Shown here: piece by piece, positions 1 through 9,133 of the stretch
Layout of the letters: each line of letters opens with the position of its first letter
How positions within the stretch are numbered: position 1 is the first letter of the stretch
From: JBBQVZ01 sp963695975
Lineage (GTDB): Bacteria > Actinomycetota > UBA4738 > HRBIN12
NCBI GenBank assembly: GCA_963695975.1
Contig: CAVOIB010000002.1
Span: 682,001 to 746,000 of the forward strand
DNA length: 64,000 nt
Direction: 5' to 3'
Notes under the pieces: model-generated
Seen by the model: only the letters and a program-made list of their open reading frames with translations
The model's database searches: none
Told to the model about the DNA's origin: nothing
Position numbers and translations under genes: made by a program

Positions 1-455
1 GAGCCCGTCTTGGGTGGAGACGAAGATCGATGGCATCGTTCTATCCCTCACCTTGAGCGTCGGCAACGGCTATCGCGGTCCGCGCTCGCGAGGCCGACAA
101 GGAGCCGAAGTGTTGGTGAGCTTCCGCGTGCGAGCGCGGTCGGCGCGTATCGACGGAAGATCGCGAGGAACGCTTCTTCGTCCCGTCGGACACGCGATCG
201 AGAAGCTCCTCGTCGCACAACTGCATCAGGTTAGCGATGGACATCGCGTCGCTCCACCGCCCCGCGTCCGCCCGCTCGACCATCCGCTCCCACACGATCG
301 TTCACTATCCGCATTCCGGGACGAGATGGATCGACCCTGCTCGCACACGGGCCGATTCTAGGGTTGTTGAACCCGGGCCGGCGCAATCCCCCCGATCTGC
401 TCGCGCGTAGAACTTGCGCCACGAACAGATGGGCAGGCGATCGAAACGAGGGGAC
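1..455. other. No supported gene
   Basis: The left edge has short overlapping open frames on both strands, but none has a convincing ribosome binding site or recognisable domain. A minus-strand frame at about 41-295 could be the end of a gene, but I cannot support it. Confidence 0.4.
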
Positions 456-1328
456 ATGCGTAGTAGATGTGCGACCTTGACGGGGTTGATCCCGGCGATC
501 CTTTGGATGGGAGTCGGTGTCGCGAGTGCCGCCCCCGATCGACGGGTGGCCTTCCCGTCGCCCTCGGTGCAGATGGCCTCCTACGATGATCATCTCGATG
601 CGATCGTGACCACGGACAGCTCGAGCGAAGCCCAGGCCAAGAACATGGGCATCAACCACTCTCCGGTGCTTTCGACGCTCAAGCCGTCGATGTTCCCGAA
701 GATCTACTTGATCAAAGGTGCTGCCGCGTCGGGTCAGCTCTGGGTCCTCGGCGCCGAGCCAGGCGAGGCCAACTACTCCCCGATCTGGAACGAGGTCTTC
801 GTGACGTGGGGGCAGGGAGCCACACCGGTGGTGCTCACGAGCGACACGCAGATCGACCAGCTTGCGACTGCGGGAGATCTCACCGAACAGCTTGTGGGCA
901 AACTGTTGGACGCCGCGGTGATCGCCGAGGACGTCGTCGCGGGAGCGATGGTCGAGCCCCCGACCGCGTTCGAGACGTTCTACGACGCCCACAAAGATGG
1001 GATGCTCGCCACGGACGTGTCGACGAAAGCCCAAGCTGCGGCCGAGCACATCAACTACTCCGCCGTGCTTGCGGGACTCGATCCTTCGGTCTTCCCCGAG
1101 ATCTACATCGTGGGAGGCACGATGGCCGAAGGCCAGCTCATGGTCCTAGGGTCAGAGCCGGGCGAGGCCAACTACTCGCCGATCTGGCTCGAGACGATCG
1201 TGCACTGGAAGCCCGGCGTGTCTCCAACCGTGATCAAGAGTGACACCAAGATCGACAAGCTCATCGCCGCAGGGAAGGTCACGGAGCGCGGGACGACCGT
1301 GCTCTTGAACTGCCCGGTCGTCGGCTAA
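456..1328 (+). CDS. Secreted protein with two tandem copies of one domain
   Basis: A 290-residue exported protein of unknown function. The ATG at 456 follows a GAGGGG ribosome binding site and gives a clear signal peptide (basic start, hydrophobic core, A-x-A-like cleavage near residue 26). An in-frame ATG at 414 would bury the signal. The mature part is an internal duplication: each half of about 100 residues carries a Tyr-Asp start, an Ile-Asn-His/Tyr-Ser segment, a conserved PGEANYSPIW motif and a closing SDT-x-I-D motif. The cupredoxin gene starts 33 bp downstream on the same strand, so the two are probably co-transcribed and may act together outside the membrane. That link is inference; I do not recognise a catalytic site. 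Confidence 0.85.
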   Translation: MRSRCATLTGLIPAILWMGVGVASAAPDRRVAFPSPSVQMASYDDHLDAIVTTDSSSEAQAKNMGINHSPVLSTLKPSMFPKIYLIKGAAASGQLWVLGAEPGEANYSPIWNEVFVTWGQGATPVVLTSDTQIDQLATAGDLTEQLVGKLLDAAVIAEDVVAGAMVEPPTAFETFYDAHKDGMLATDVSTKAQAAAEHINYSAVLAGLDPSVFPEIYIVGGTMAEGQLMVLGSEPGEANYSPIWLETIVHWKPGVSPTVIKSDTKIDKLIAAGKVTERGTTVLLNCPVVG

Positions 1329-1361
1329 CGAAGGACCGGCACGGATCGAAAGGGGGAAGGC

Positions 1362-1745
1362 GTGCGGAGAAGATGGAACCGACGTGGAGCGGTATTGCTC
1401 GTGCTCGGACTCATACTCGGGGGCTCGAGTCAGTCGGCGACGGCGCGTGGGAAACCCAGTCAGTCGGCGAGACTGCAGCGAACCCGCGTCGCAGTGACCA
1501 CGAGGAAGGTGGAGATCGTCGACTTCGCCTTCTCACCCAAGACGATCACCATCTCGAAGGGCACCCGGGTACGTTGGGTGAACACAGGCTCCACGGGACA
1601 CACGTCAACCTCCAACACGGGCAAATGGGATTCGGGGATCATCGCAGCTGGTGATTCGTTCAGTCGAGTGTTCAAGACGACGGGGATCTTCCGATACCAC
1701 TGCAGCATCCACACGGCGATGACGGGAAGGATCTCGGTTACCTAG
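1362..1745 (+). CDS. Secreted cupredoxin (plastocyanin-like)
   Basis: A 127-residue single-domain blue-copper-type protein. The GTG start is preceded by a GGGGGAAGG ribosome binding site. Residues 1-28 form a twin-Arg-rich hydrophobic export signal. The beta-sandwich core ends in the type I copper ligand set His80, Cys114, His117 and Met120, the last three spaced as C-x2-H-x2-M. Such proteins carry single electrons or bind copper outside the membrane. It follows the duplicated-domain secreted protein by 33 bp. Redox partner unknown. Confidence 0.85.
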   Translation: MRRRWNRRGAVLLVLGLILGGSSQSATARGKPSQSARLQRTRVAVTTRKVEIVDFAFSPKTITISKGTRVRWVNTGSTGHTSTSNTGKWDSGIIAAGDSFSRVFKTTGIFRYHCSIHTAMTGRISVT

Positions 1746-1837
1746 GCGCCCGCCCTCGACTCAAGATCGTGATAGCGGCCACCTTCCACAGGTCCTGTGG
1801 CAGAGTGGGAGGACTACTCGCGACGGAGGGGGCAGGC

Positions 1838-1969
1838 ATGGCTGGCAAGGACAAGGGTGGAGCAAAGAGCTCGAAGACCGCGGCCAGCAAGACGCTGAAG
1901 GAGAAGCGCGCGGCGAAGAAGGCTAAGAGCAGCTCGGGGTCGTCATTGGGGAGCTCCACGAGCAAGTAG
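1838..1969 (+). CDS. Small lysine/alanine/serine-rich basic protein
   Basis: A 43-residue protein starting at ATG 1838 behind a strong GGAGGGGG site. It is almost only Lys, Ala, Ser and Gly with a Lys-rich centre and a Ser-rich tail. It resembles the lysine-rich protein at 52672 in size and composition. Such peptides usually bind nucleic acids through charge; that role is inference. No domain recognised. Confidence 0.6.
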   Translation: MAGKDKGGAKSSKTAASKTLKEKRAAKKAKSSSGSSLGSSTSK

Positions 1970-2129
1970 CCCCAGTTATCGAACATCTCGTGACGCGTCC
2001 CTGCAACGATGGGCCCTTGACCGTTCGCTCCATTGAGGTGGTCCGACCCCTCTAGGACGTACCCCTAGTACGATGCAGATCGTTCGCGTAGTGGCGCGGC
2101 TCGTTCTCTTCGCACCCGAGGAGTCGATC

Positions 2130-2903
2130 GTGATTCAGCTCGTCCGTGTGGAAGTGGCCGACGGCGTTGCTACCATCCGCCTCGACAATCCTGACCGGAA
2201 CGTCATCGACATCCGCGCCGCCACCGAGTTGCACGCCGCCGCCCTCGACGTGAGCCGGCGCCAGGACATCCGCGCGGTGGTCGTCTGGGGCGGCGAGCGC
2301 ATCTTCTCCGCCGGCGGCGACGTCGAGCTGATGTCGGACCGTTCCGCCGAGAACATCCGCCCGATCATCTCGGCGCTGGGTGACGCGCTCGTCGCGCTCG
2401 AAGCGGTCCCGAAGGTCGTCATCGCCGCGATCAACGGACTTTGTCTCGGCGGCGGGTGCGAGATCGCGCTCGCCGCGGACTTCCGCTTTGCGTCCGAAAC
2501 CGCGCTGCTCGGCCAGCCCGAGATCCGGTTCGGGATCATGCCGGGTGCGGGGGCCACCCAGCGCATGCCGCGGATCATCGGATGCTCGGCCGCAAAGGAC
2601 CTGATCTACTCCGGCCGGCGGGTCAAGGCTCGTGAGGCCCTCACTTTGCGGCTGGTCGACCGCGTGCTGCCCGGCCCGGCGGTCTATCCCGCCGCGCTCG
2701 AGGCGGCTTCGCTCTACGCCGAGAGCCCGCTCGTCGCCATCGGCGCGGCGAAAGTAGCGATCAACGCTGGGAGCGGCTTGCCGCTGGCCGAAGGCCTCGA
2801 CCTTGAGCGCGACCTCGTCTGCGAGCTCTTCGGCACCGAGGACCAGAAGGAAGGTATGCAGGCCTTCCTTGGCTCGCGCCCCCCGCTGTTCAAAGGGCGA
2901 TAG
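2130..2903 (+). CDS. Enoyl-CoA hydratase/isomerase family protein
   Basis: A 257-residue crotonase-fold enzyme, the usual length. The GTG at 2130 has a GAGGAG site 8 bp upstream; an ATG at 2073 would add 19 residues unlike the family. Seen: the first oxyanion-hole motif SAGGD at residues 60-64, the second around GLCLGGG at 103-109, and both general acid/base glutamates, Glu111 and Glu131, at the crotonase positions. With both glutamates present, hydration of 2-enoyl-CoA in beta-oxidation is plausible, though the family also contains isomerases and hydrolases. It stands alone; no thiolase or acyl-CoA dehydrogenase is adjacent. Confidence 0.85.
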   Translation: MIQLVRVEVADGVATIRLDNPDRNVIDIRAATELHAAALDVSRRQDIRAVVVWGGERIFSAGGDVELMSDRSAENIRPIISALGDALVALEAVPKVVIAAINGLCLGGGCEIALAADFRFASETALLGQPEIRFGIMPGAGATQRMPRIIGCSAAKDLIYSGRRVKAREALTLRLVDRVLPGPAVYPAALEAASLYAESPLVAIGAAKVAINAGSGLPLAEGLDLERDLVCELFGTEDQKEGMQAFLGSRPPLFKGR

Positions 2904-2927
2904 CGCCGCGAGCCGTTAGTTCGGCCG

Positions 2928-2972
2928 TCCCGGTTTCGCGGCCGTCCGGGCCTTCTCCTTCTGCCTTCGGGC
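2928..2972 (-). repeat. Solo far end of the dispersed repeat
   Basis: Reading plus, the stretch contains GTCCCGGTTTCGCGGCCGTC followed by a CTTCTCC-type tract, matching the outer end of the repeat copy at 25409. The rest of the repeat (its core) is absent. It lies directly behind the enoyl-CoA hydratase stop. The remaining sequence to 3206 contains no gene I can support. Confidence 0.5.
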
Positions 2973-3206
2973 AAGGAGCTGTGACCGTGCGGACCGAGAC
3001 TGAGCACTCGCAGGGGAGCGCCGGGTTCGTGGCCGGATGCTTCTTGGCGTACAAAGCCTGCTGGCGTTCGAGCAAGGGGCGAGAACGCCAAGAAGATCGA
3101 GCATAAGAACAACTTCTCACCGACCGGATGGTGCTCCGGAGCGCAGGCGAACCTGACGCGGCACCTGCTCGGTAGGTGCCCCAGCCAGAAGGAGACGCGG
3201 CTCTTC

Positions 3207-3449
3207 TTAGGTCACGTACCCTTCTACGGTCTTTTCGTCACGCACACTCGCCTGATCCGGGTTAGACCCTGCCGCCCTGCGAGCCCGCCGCTGATGCAGG
3301 AGATCCCAACACTGGTCGAGGCTGACCTCGAGACGTTTCAGCCGCTGCTGGTCAGCCTCGGACGCCTCCCCTCTGGACTCCTTCCCGAATAGCTCGTGCT
3401 CCTCATCGGCAAGCTGATTGATCCGCGCGATGACCTCCTGGTCGTCCAC
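3207..3449 (-). CDS. DUF2630 family protein
   Basis: An 80-residue acidic/basic helical protein matching the actinobacterial DUF2630 family over its whole length: the MDDQE start, the EEHELF helix, an LDQCWDLLHQRRARR segment and the closing VEGYVT. Function unknown. Two predicted helices suggest a small helical hairpin. It is monocistronic. Confidence 0.9.
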   Translation of the reverse strand: MDDQEVIARINQLADEEHELFGKESRGEASEADQQRLKRLEVSLDQCWDLLHQRRARRAAGSNPDQASVRDEKTVEGYVT

Positions 3450-3948
3450 GACCTCACCTCCCGCTGTCGGCGCCTCCGCAGGCTCCCGCCGCGTGAGCCG
3501 GTCCGATACTCCACGCGGTCGTATCGGAGAATAGCCCGGCGAGGCCTTGGTGCTCCGCCTCGATCTCTGTCAGCTTGCCAAGGAATCTCAGTGCCCCTTG
3601 CCTGGACGCGGGCCGTCTTCCGAACCGTGGAACCCTGACCCAGCCACCTCATCGCTGTTCCTGTCGAGACGCCCGTAGCGGTGAGCCACCCTGCTGCTGC
3701 CTCGTAGTGATGAGAGCCGTCACGGGTGTCGGTGCCCTTGAGTAGAATCACCACGCAAAGCATCTGGAGTGGCTCGGTACCGCCGAGCCCGGCAACCTGG
3801 GTCGGACGCCCAAGGTGCCTCTCCGAGTTCGGAGGATGCGGCCGCATCGCGGCAACCAACCGTCCGGGGTGGAACCCCGCGGTGACCCACGTCGCATCCC
3901 ACGCTGGAGCCGGTATTCAACGGCGTCCTCGCGGGGGAGGAGACGCCC
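3450..3948. other. Gene-free stretch
   Basis: About 500 bp without a supportable gene. Open frames on both strands lack ribosome binding sites and recognisable sequence. The last 20 bp hold the GGGGGAGGAG site of the next gene. Confidence 0.5.
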
Positions 3949-4614
3949 ATGACCCTGTTTCGCTGGAGACACAGCCCCACGAGGCCGGTCGTACCCGAGC
4001 GGCCGCCGCACCTCGACCTCGTCGCCGACCGGTCCTTGTTCCGGATCTGCACGACGTGCCATGACCCGTACGGCACCGAAGCGCAGCAAGGATTCCCGAC
4101 GCCCCAGCGATGTCGGTGCAACAGGACGGATGAGCCCACCTGGCCTCGGTTCGACTTCAACGAACACGTGCATCTGTGTCGGTGCTGCAGGGCCGTCGCG
4201 CTCGATAGCGGCTCGCGCTGGTCGGTGTGGTTCTGCAAGCCCTGCAAGGACCGGGTGCGCTTGCTGAACCACAGGCTCCGGCGTGCGGCGATCCCGATCG
4301 GACGACACAGCCTGATGGCCGGTGTCGGCATCGCCGGCGTGGATCTCGTCGAGACCAAGGGTCACGACCTGGGCGACCTGATCGAGGGGTTCGCCCGGGA
4401 GGCGACGGGGCTGCGGGCATCCATGGATCTCCTGTCCCAGGTCGCACGACATCGCACGATCGAGATGCGACGACTCTTCGGCTACGGACCGCTCGATCGC
4501 CCGGTCCTCGCTGAGTGGCTGGCGCGTGCACAGGAGGAAGCCGTGGCCAACCCCGAACTCGGCGTCGACGCCGCGTTCCGAAACCTGGTGCAGGGAATGG
4601 GCGCCGTCGGGTGA
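3949..4614 (+). CDS. Hypothetical protein with paired CxxC motifs
   Basis: A 221-residue protein starting at ATG 3949 behind GGGGGAGGAG. The N-terminal half has three Cys pairs (CTTC near residue 34, C-x-C near 55, C-R-C-C near 77) and a CKPC near 96, arranged like one or two zinc ribbons. The C-terminal half is alpha-helical without Cys. The zinc part suggests nucleic-acid or protein binding. No family recognised, and no operon partner. A longer minus-strand frame across it is a codon-bias shadow. Confidence 0.65.
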   Translation: MTLFRWRHSPTRPVVPERPPHLDLVADRSLFRICTTCHDPYGTEAQQGFPTPQRCRCNRTDEPTWPRFDFNEHVHLCRCCRAVALDSGSRWSVWFCKPCKDRVRLLNHRLRRAAIPIGRHSLMAGVGIAGVDLVETKGHDLGDLIEGFAREATGLRASMDLLSQVARHRTIEMRRLFGYGPLDRPVLAEWLARAQEEAVANPELGVDAAFRNLVQGMGAVG

Positions 4615-4758
4615 AGCTTGGCGGGCCCGACCTCTCGAGAGGTCGGATGACGACGGCCGGTTTAAGGAATCTGCGAACACCGAGGGCATGTCACCCGTCT
4701 TGTGTGTGGCGAGCGTCAGCGCTCCAGCAGCACGCGAGCGCGGGACGCCAGGGTCTGA

Positions 4759-5475
4759 CTACGTCGTCTGTTCCAGCACCGCGAGGTCGCGCTGCGCATA
4801 GCGGTTGTGCCAGAACTCTTCTTCCATGACGGTCTGGACGCAATCGAGCACCGTGGCCTTGCCGTTCTCGAGCACCTCGACTTCTCGCGGGAAGTCCGCA
4901 GCGTCGACGTTGGCCAGGTAAGCGCGAAACGTCGTTGCACGGTCGGTGCGCACGGCGAGCACTTCAGCGAGCGACGGCTTGACGCTGTAGTCGAGTCCGG
5001 GCCAAGGGAAGTCGAGCGAGCCTGTGTTCGGGAGTCCCATCGCATGGAAGCTCTCGCTGAGGATCGGCACGTTGAACCACTTCTCCATGGCGAAGACGAG
5101 GTGCCGCACCGTCTGCACGAACGAGAACTCTTCGTCGACCGATTCCTGCGCCATCTCTTCGCCGAGCGCCTGCGCACGCGCGATCGTCGGAGTCCACACC
5201 TCTTCGAGCGCCGCCCATGCGGCACGCAAGCCGTCTGGATCTGACGCGCGGATCATGGCTCGCACCGGATACCAATCGTCGTGCTCGTTCACGTAGTCGG
5301 TCACGTCGACGCCGTTCACGACGAGCTTGTCGACGAACGCGTCGATGTCGACGTCGACCACCCACGCGTGACTGATCCGTGCACCGGTGAAGTTGACGTC
5401 GCGGAAGCGAGCGCCGCTCATGTCCGCCCCCCAGAACACCGCTTCGGTAAGGTCACCTTCGAACTCTCCCGGCAT
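4759..5475 (-). CDS. DinB-like protein with an N-terminal pentapeptide-type segment
   Basis: A 238-residue protein. The ATG at 5475 follows GGAGGG; upstream in-frame codons run into the tRNA flank and are not family-like. Residues about 10-35 contain A-x-F-x-x-A-D/N-F repeats typical of pentapeptide proteins. The remainder is a DinB/mycothiol-dependent-type four-helix bundle with His residues (near WYPVR, VRHLVF, EEFWHNRYAQRDL) that could bind a metal. Members are putative thiol transferases or damage-responsive proteins. The real substrate is unknown. Confidence 0.75.
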   Translation of the reverse strand: MPGEFEGDLTEAVFWGADMSGARFRDVNFTGARISHAWVVDVDIDAFVDKLVVNGVDVTDYVNEHDDWYPVRAMIRASDPDGLRAAWAALEEVWTPTIARAQALGEEMAQESVDEEFSFVQTVRHLVFAMEKWFNVPILSESFHAMGLPNTGSLDFPWPGLDYSVKPSLAEVLAVRTDRATTFRAYLANVDAADFPREVEVLENGKATVLDCVQTVMEEEFWHNRYAQRDLAVLEQTT

Positions 5476-5720
5476 TGCTGCCCTCCGTCTCTGCCTCTTG
5501 GTACTGCAACCACTGCCAGATACGGCAGTTTCGCAGTCCCAAGAGCGTGTTGCACACGCCGCCGAAGGTTGGACCGTTCGGTCGATAACATGGCGCCATG
5601 GCCTCCGAGCGCCTGCCGCAGTTCCCGAAATCGTTGGGAAGTGACCTCGCGACCGGTCGGAGGCGTGACTCCGGCGGGCCCGAGCTCGTCTCTTTGGGGT
5701 GGGTTCGAACATGGAAGACT

Positions 5721-5796
5721 TGGTGCCCTCGGCAGGAATCGGACCTGCGACACCCGGTTTAGGAAACCGGTGCTCTATCCACTGAGCTACGAGGGC
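5721..5796 (-). tRNA. tRNA-Arg (anticodon CCU)
   Basis: The 76-nt minus-strand sequence folds as a cloverleaf: acceptor GCCCTCG pairs with CGAGGGC, the D arm has GCTC/GAGC, the anticodon stem CCGGT/ACCGG encloses TTCCTAA (anticodon CCT), and the T arm GCAGG/CCTGC encloses TCCGATT. The 3' CCA is encoded. It reads arginine AGG codons. Confidence 0.95.
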
Positions 5797-5951
5797 CGGG
5801 GGCTGCGGAAAACGTGGGCGAAAACCTCCTTTTCAGGGTGAGGCAGCCGGATCGAGTGTAGCCAGACGGGTTAGCGCACGGGTTCGGAGGGCATCGGAGC
5901 GTTTGGAGTGATTGGGGACCAGCTTTCCTGGGCCGGTATCGGAGGAGGACC

Positions 5952-6446
5952 TCAAGCAGCAGCGGAGAGGTCGCGGCGCCTGTGATGTCGATGCCAGCTC
6001 AGCGTGTTCATGCCCAGTCCGAAACCGAGGAGATCAGCATCTTGCGCGACATGTCCCACGCTGTGGGCGCGGCGCCAATAGAGGGTATCCGAGAGCCTTC
6101 GGTTGACGCTCTCAGCGTCGACGCGTCTCGCACTGAACGTTGGATAGTCAGGGTCATCCGGTGGTATCGCGCGCAGGTGTTCCGCTCGGTTCAGCTTGCG
6201 GCTTTCATCCTCGACGTTGTGATGAAGACGTAGTCGCAGGGTCGTCCCGCCCTGCTCCTCGGGGAGCTGGTACTCGTTGTAGAAGCGGTAGCGGCCCGGT
6301 CTGCCTCCCCGCGCGGTCTTAACGCGCTCCAGGGACAAGAAGATGAGATCGCCCCTTTCCGAGAGCACCCCGAGCCCGGCCGCTCCACGCCTGGCGTACA
6401 CCTTCACCACTTCCGAGCCCGTGGCGTCCTTCCGATCAGTCATCAC
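5952..6446 (-). CDS. Protein with a transposase-like C-terminus
   Basis: A 164-residue frame starting at ATG 6446. The C-terminal third (RVDAESVNRRL, then RAHSVGH, then LGFGLGMNTLSWHRH) resembles the end of DDE-type transposases, where the Glu of AES would be the last acidic residue. No catalytic Asp region, no inverted repeats and no second half are visible, so this is more likely a remnant or a domesticated piece than an active IS. A dyad (6476-6494) lies just upstream. Function uncertain. Confidence 0.4.
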   Translation of the reverse strand: MMTDRKDATGSEVVKVYARRGAAGLGVLSERGDLIFLSLERVKTARGGRPGRYRFYNEYQLPEEQGGTTLRLRLHHNVEDESRKLNRAEHLRAIPPDDPDYPTFSARRVDAESVNRRLSDTLYWRRAHSVGHVAQDADLLGFGLGMNTLSWHRHHRRRDLSAAA

Positions 6447-6475
6447 ACGTCTCCATCAGGTAACCAGCCGGCCGT

Positions 6476-6494
6476 CTTAGGATAGCGTCCTAGG
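6476..6494. promoter_or_regulatory. Candidate TetR operator, copy 1
   Basis: The dyad CTTAGGATAGCGTCCTAGG overlaps the stop codon of the TetR gene. It matches 13 of 19 positions of the dyad at 12544-12562 (shared TTAGGAT and CCTA). Two related palindromes at the two ends of one gene cluster suggest binding sites of its TetR regulator. Inference only. Confidence 0.4.
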
Positions 6495-7089
6495 AAGGTT
6501 GCAGGTGCGCGCGGGCGGCCGTGCGGAAGAGGTGGAGCAGTTCGCCTCGGCTCATGCCAGCTGAGCCGAGCGTCAGCTGGATCGAGAGCCCGTCGACGAG
6601 CGCGGACAACAGTCGCGCGGTCTCGTTCGGATCGGCTGTCTCGAACGCACCCCGTTCGCAGCCGTACCTGATCACATCGCTCAGGATCTCCCGCCACCGG
6701 CCGTCGAGCTCGTCATGGACCCGGGCGACCTCCGGATCGAACGACGCGTTCGACCACACCTCGAACCAGAGCGCCCAGCCTTGGTCGCCGGGTCCGCTCG
6801 CGGCGGAGAGCTCGACGAGCGCGTCGAGGCGCTTCCACGGGTCCGGGATGCGCTGGATCTTCTCGGCGACCAGCTCCGATAACGACTCTTCGCTCTGCCG
6901 TATCGCGCGCATGAGCAGGTCGCTCTTCGAGGGGAAGTAGTACGTGACGTGGCCAGGGCTCATGCCCGCTCGCTCGGCGACGTCGGAGACACGAACGTTC
7001 GCAAGGCCGCGCTCCGCGATCGCTTGCGCGGCCGCGTCGATGACCAGCTCTACACGGGCCTTGCCCTTAGCGCGACGCTCGGTCACCAC
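6490..7089 (-). CDS. TetR/AcrR family transcriptional regulator
   Basis: A 199-residue repressor-type regulator. Residues 15-60 form the TetR helix-turn-helix (ANVRVSDVAERAG, then SPGHVTYYF with the family Tyr-Tyr-Phe). The C-terminal helical domain would bind an effector. The start is GTG 7089 after GGGAGGGAG. Its gene is 21 bp downstream of the ABC ATPase gene on the same strand, so it is probably the last gene of the importer operon and its local regulator; two related dyads nearby are candidate operators. Confidence 0.9.
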   Translation of the reverse strand: MVTERRAKGKARVELVIDAAAQAIAERGLANVRVSDVAERAGMSPGHVTYYFPSKSDLLMRAIRQSEESLSELVAEKIQRIPDPWKRLDALVELSAASGPGDQGWALWFEVWSNASFDPEVARVHDELDGRWREILSDVIRYGCERGAFETADPNETARLLSALVDGLSIQLTLGSAGMSRGELLHLFRTAARAHLQPS

Positions 7090-7110
7090 TCTCCCTCCCA
7101 GTCCATGCCG

Positions 7111-8160
7111 CTACGAGCCTAGCCCGGGTGATCCGGTCGGCGCGGATGACTCGGGACCGGGACCGGCGGCGTGCGATCCGTCAACAGAGGTCGTCCACGC
7201 GAAATGGCACGCGGCCCGCTGAATCGGAGAGGGACCGGCGAGATCAGGGTCGACCTCTCCGCAGATCTCCTGTGCGAGGGTGCATCGAGGGTGAAAGCGG
7301 CATCCTTGCGGGATCACGAGCATGCTCGGCGGCTCGCCGGGAAGGGCGGCCTCGCCGGATCGTTTCCTCGACCCGAGTCGCGGGGCGGCGGCCATCAGGG
7401 CCACCGTGTACGGGTGACGTGGGTCGGAATACAGATCCCGGGTCGGCCGATCCTCGACCACTCGACCCAGGTACATCACGATGACCCGCTCGCTGATGTG
7501 TCGAACCACGGCCAGATCGTGGGAGATGAACACGAGCGTGAGGCCGAGGTCCCGCCGGAGTCTCGACAGAAGGTTGAGTACCGATGCCTGCACCGACACG
7601 TCCAGTGCCGCAACCGCCTCGTCGGCGATCAGGATGTCGGGCTCGAGCGCCAGCGCACGCGCGATACCGACCCGCTGACGCTGGCCGCCCGAGAGTCGGA
7701 GGGGGTAGGCGCCGAGGAGAGAGCGCGGCAGTTCAACCAACTCAAGCAGCTCGCCAGCGCGTTCCTCGACACGATCCGCGGGCACCATGCGATGCACGCG
7801 GAGGAGCTCGGTGAGCGTCTGACGGACCGTCCGCGACGGATTGAGCGAGGACGAGGGGTCCTGGAAGATCATCTGGATCCGGCGCATCGTCGCGCGGTCT
7901 CGCGGCCCGACGAGCTGCGAGCCTTCGAAGGCGATCCTGCCGCCCGCCAAGGGGACCAGACCGATCAGCGCTCTCGCGAGCGTCGACTTGCCGCATCCCG
8001 ACTCCCCTACGATCCCCACCGAGGCACCCCTCTCGAGGACGAGATCGACCCCGTCGACGGCCGTGACCACGGGCAACGGACGGCCGCGGAGGCGCGCAGC
8101 GAAGGCCGAGCCCGACCGAAAGGTCACGCGCACACCGATCGCTTCGAGCAGCGGCGTCAC
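7111..8160 (-). CDS. ABC importer ATPase, OppF/DppF type
   Basis: A 349-residue ATP-binding subunit of a peptide/nickel-family importer. Walker A GESGCGKST at 52-60, signature LSGGQ at 156-160 and Walker B ILIADE at 176-181 are intact. The C-terminal oligopeptide/dipeptide transporter domain has the typical CRFHPRC motif with further Cys residues that in relatives bind an iron-sulfur cluster. The GTG start overlaps the previous stop as GTGA, so translation is coupled. It powers uptake through the two permeases encoded upstream. The substrate is unknown. Confidence 0.9.
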   Translation of the reverse strand: MTPLLEAIGVRVTFRSGSAFAARLRGRPLPVVTAVDGVDLVLERGASVGIVGESGCGKSTLARALIGLVPLAGGRIAFEGSQLVGPRDRATMRRIQMIFQDPSSSLNPSRTVRQTLTELLRVHRMVPADRVEERAGELLELVELPRSLLGAYPLRLSGGQRQRVGIARALALEPDILIADEAVAALDVSVQASVLNLLSRLRRDLGLTLVFISHDLAVVRHISERVIVMYLGRVVEDRPTRDLYSDPRHPYTVALMAAAPRLGSRKRSGEAALPGEPPSMLVIPQGCRFHPRCTLAQEICGEVDPDLAGPSPIQRAACHFAWTTSVDGSHAAGPGPESSAPTGSPGLGS

Positions 8161-9131
8161 GGCTGCGTCCCCTCGAGCACATCAGGGTGGATGCAGGCGG
8201 TCGCGTGTCCCGAGGCAACGGGATCCAACCGGTGTGGCGCCGCGCGACAATCGTCACGTGCGAACCCGCAACGCGGTGCGAACCGGCAGCCCGGAGGGAA
8301 GTCTCTCGGGTCCGGGGGTCTCCCCCCGATCGCATCGAGTGCATCGGGGTCGTCTTGGAATGACGGCGCCGCACCGATGAGGGCCGACGTATAGGGGTGT
8401 CGCGGCGAAGCCAGCACATTCTCAACGCTCCCGAACTCAACGATCCGGCCCGCGTACATCACCGCGACCGTGTCACAGACCTCGGCGATCACCGCGAGGT
8501 CATGGGTGACGAACACGATGGCGGTGCCGAGATCTCTTCGAAGTTGCGCGAGCAACCCGAGGATCTGGTCTTGGATCGTGACGTCGAGCGCGGTCGTCGG
8601 TTCGTCGCACAACAGGAGCTCGGGCTCCGTCGAGAGCGCGGCGGCGATCATCACTCGCTGCCGCAACCCTCCCGACAGCTGATGGGGAAACATCCGTGCC
8701 CGTCGTTCCGGGTCCGGCACCCCAGCGGATCGCAGGAGCTCCACCGCCCGCCGACGAGCGGAGCTGCCGGTGAGCCCCCTCCGGCTCCGTACGCCCTCAG
8801 CGATCAGGTCGCCGACCCGCATCGTCGGGTTGAGGGCCGTCATGGGCTCCTGGAAGATCATCGCGGCGCCATGGCCTCGTACGTCCGCAGGGGCCGCCCC
8901 CTCCAGCGTTCCGCCTTCGAGGGAGAAGCGGATGATGCCCTCTACCTCGCCGCCCGGGGGAAGCAACCCGAGGATCGATCGCAAGGTGAGGCTCTTCCCC
9001 GAACCCGACTCGCCGACGATCCCCAACGCATCACCTCGCTCTACCGAGAAGGACACACCGTCCACGGGAGCGATCAGCCGGTTCCCCACGTGGAGACGGA
9101 CCCTGAGGTCCTCCACGGTAAGGAGCGGCAC
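8157..9131 (-). CDS. ABC importer ATPase, OppD/DppD type
   Basis: A 324-residue partner ATPase: Walker A GESGSGKS at 40-47, signature LSGGLRQR at 152-159, Walker B LLLCDE at 172-177, and the C-terminal CRFAPRC motif. The frame stays open far upstream over the permease gene, but family proteins begin with a PLLxVxDLxV strand, so the start is at GTG 9131 or the TTG codons at 9137 (overlapping the permease stop) and 9149 (after AAGGGG). The exact start is uncertain. It overlaps the OppF-type ATPase gene. Confidence 0.85.
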   Translation of the reverse strand: MPLLTVEDLRVRLHVGNRLIAPVDGVSFSVERGDALGIVGESGSGKSLTLRSILGLLPPGGEVEGIIRFSLEGGTLEGAAPADVRGHGAAMIFQEPMTALNPTMRVGDLIAEGVRSRRGLTGSSARRRAVELLRSAGVPDPERRARMFPHQLSGGLRQRVMIAAALSTEPELLLCDEPTTALDVTIQDQILGLLAQLRRDLGTAIVFVTHDLAVIAEVCDTVAVMYAGRIVEFGSVENVLASPRHPYTSALIGAAPSFQDDPDALDAIGGRPPDPRDFPPGCRFAPRCGFARDDCRAAPHRLDPVASGHATACIHPDVLEGTQP

Positions 9132-9133
9132 GC

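Noticed and set aside
231..1049. Minus-strand frame of 272 codons
   Set aside because: It is opposite the duplicated secreted protein, which has a signal peptide and clear repeats.
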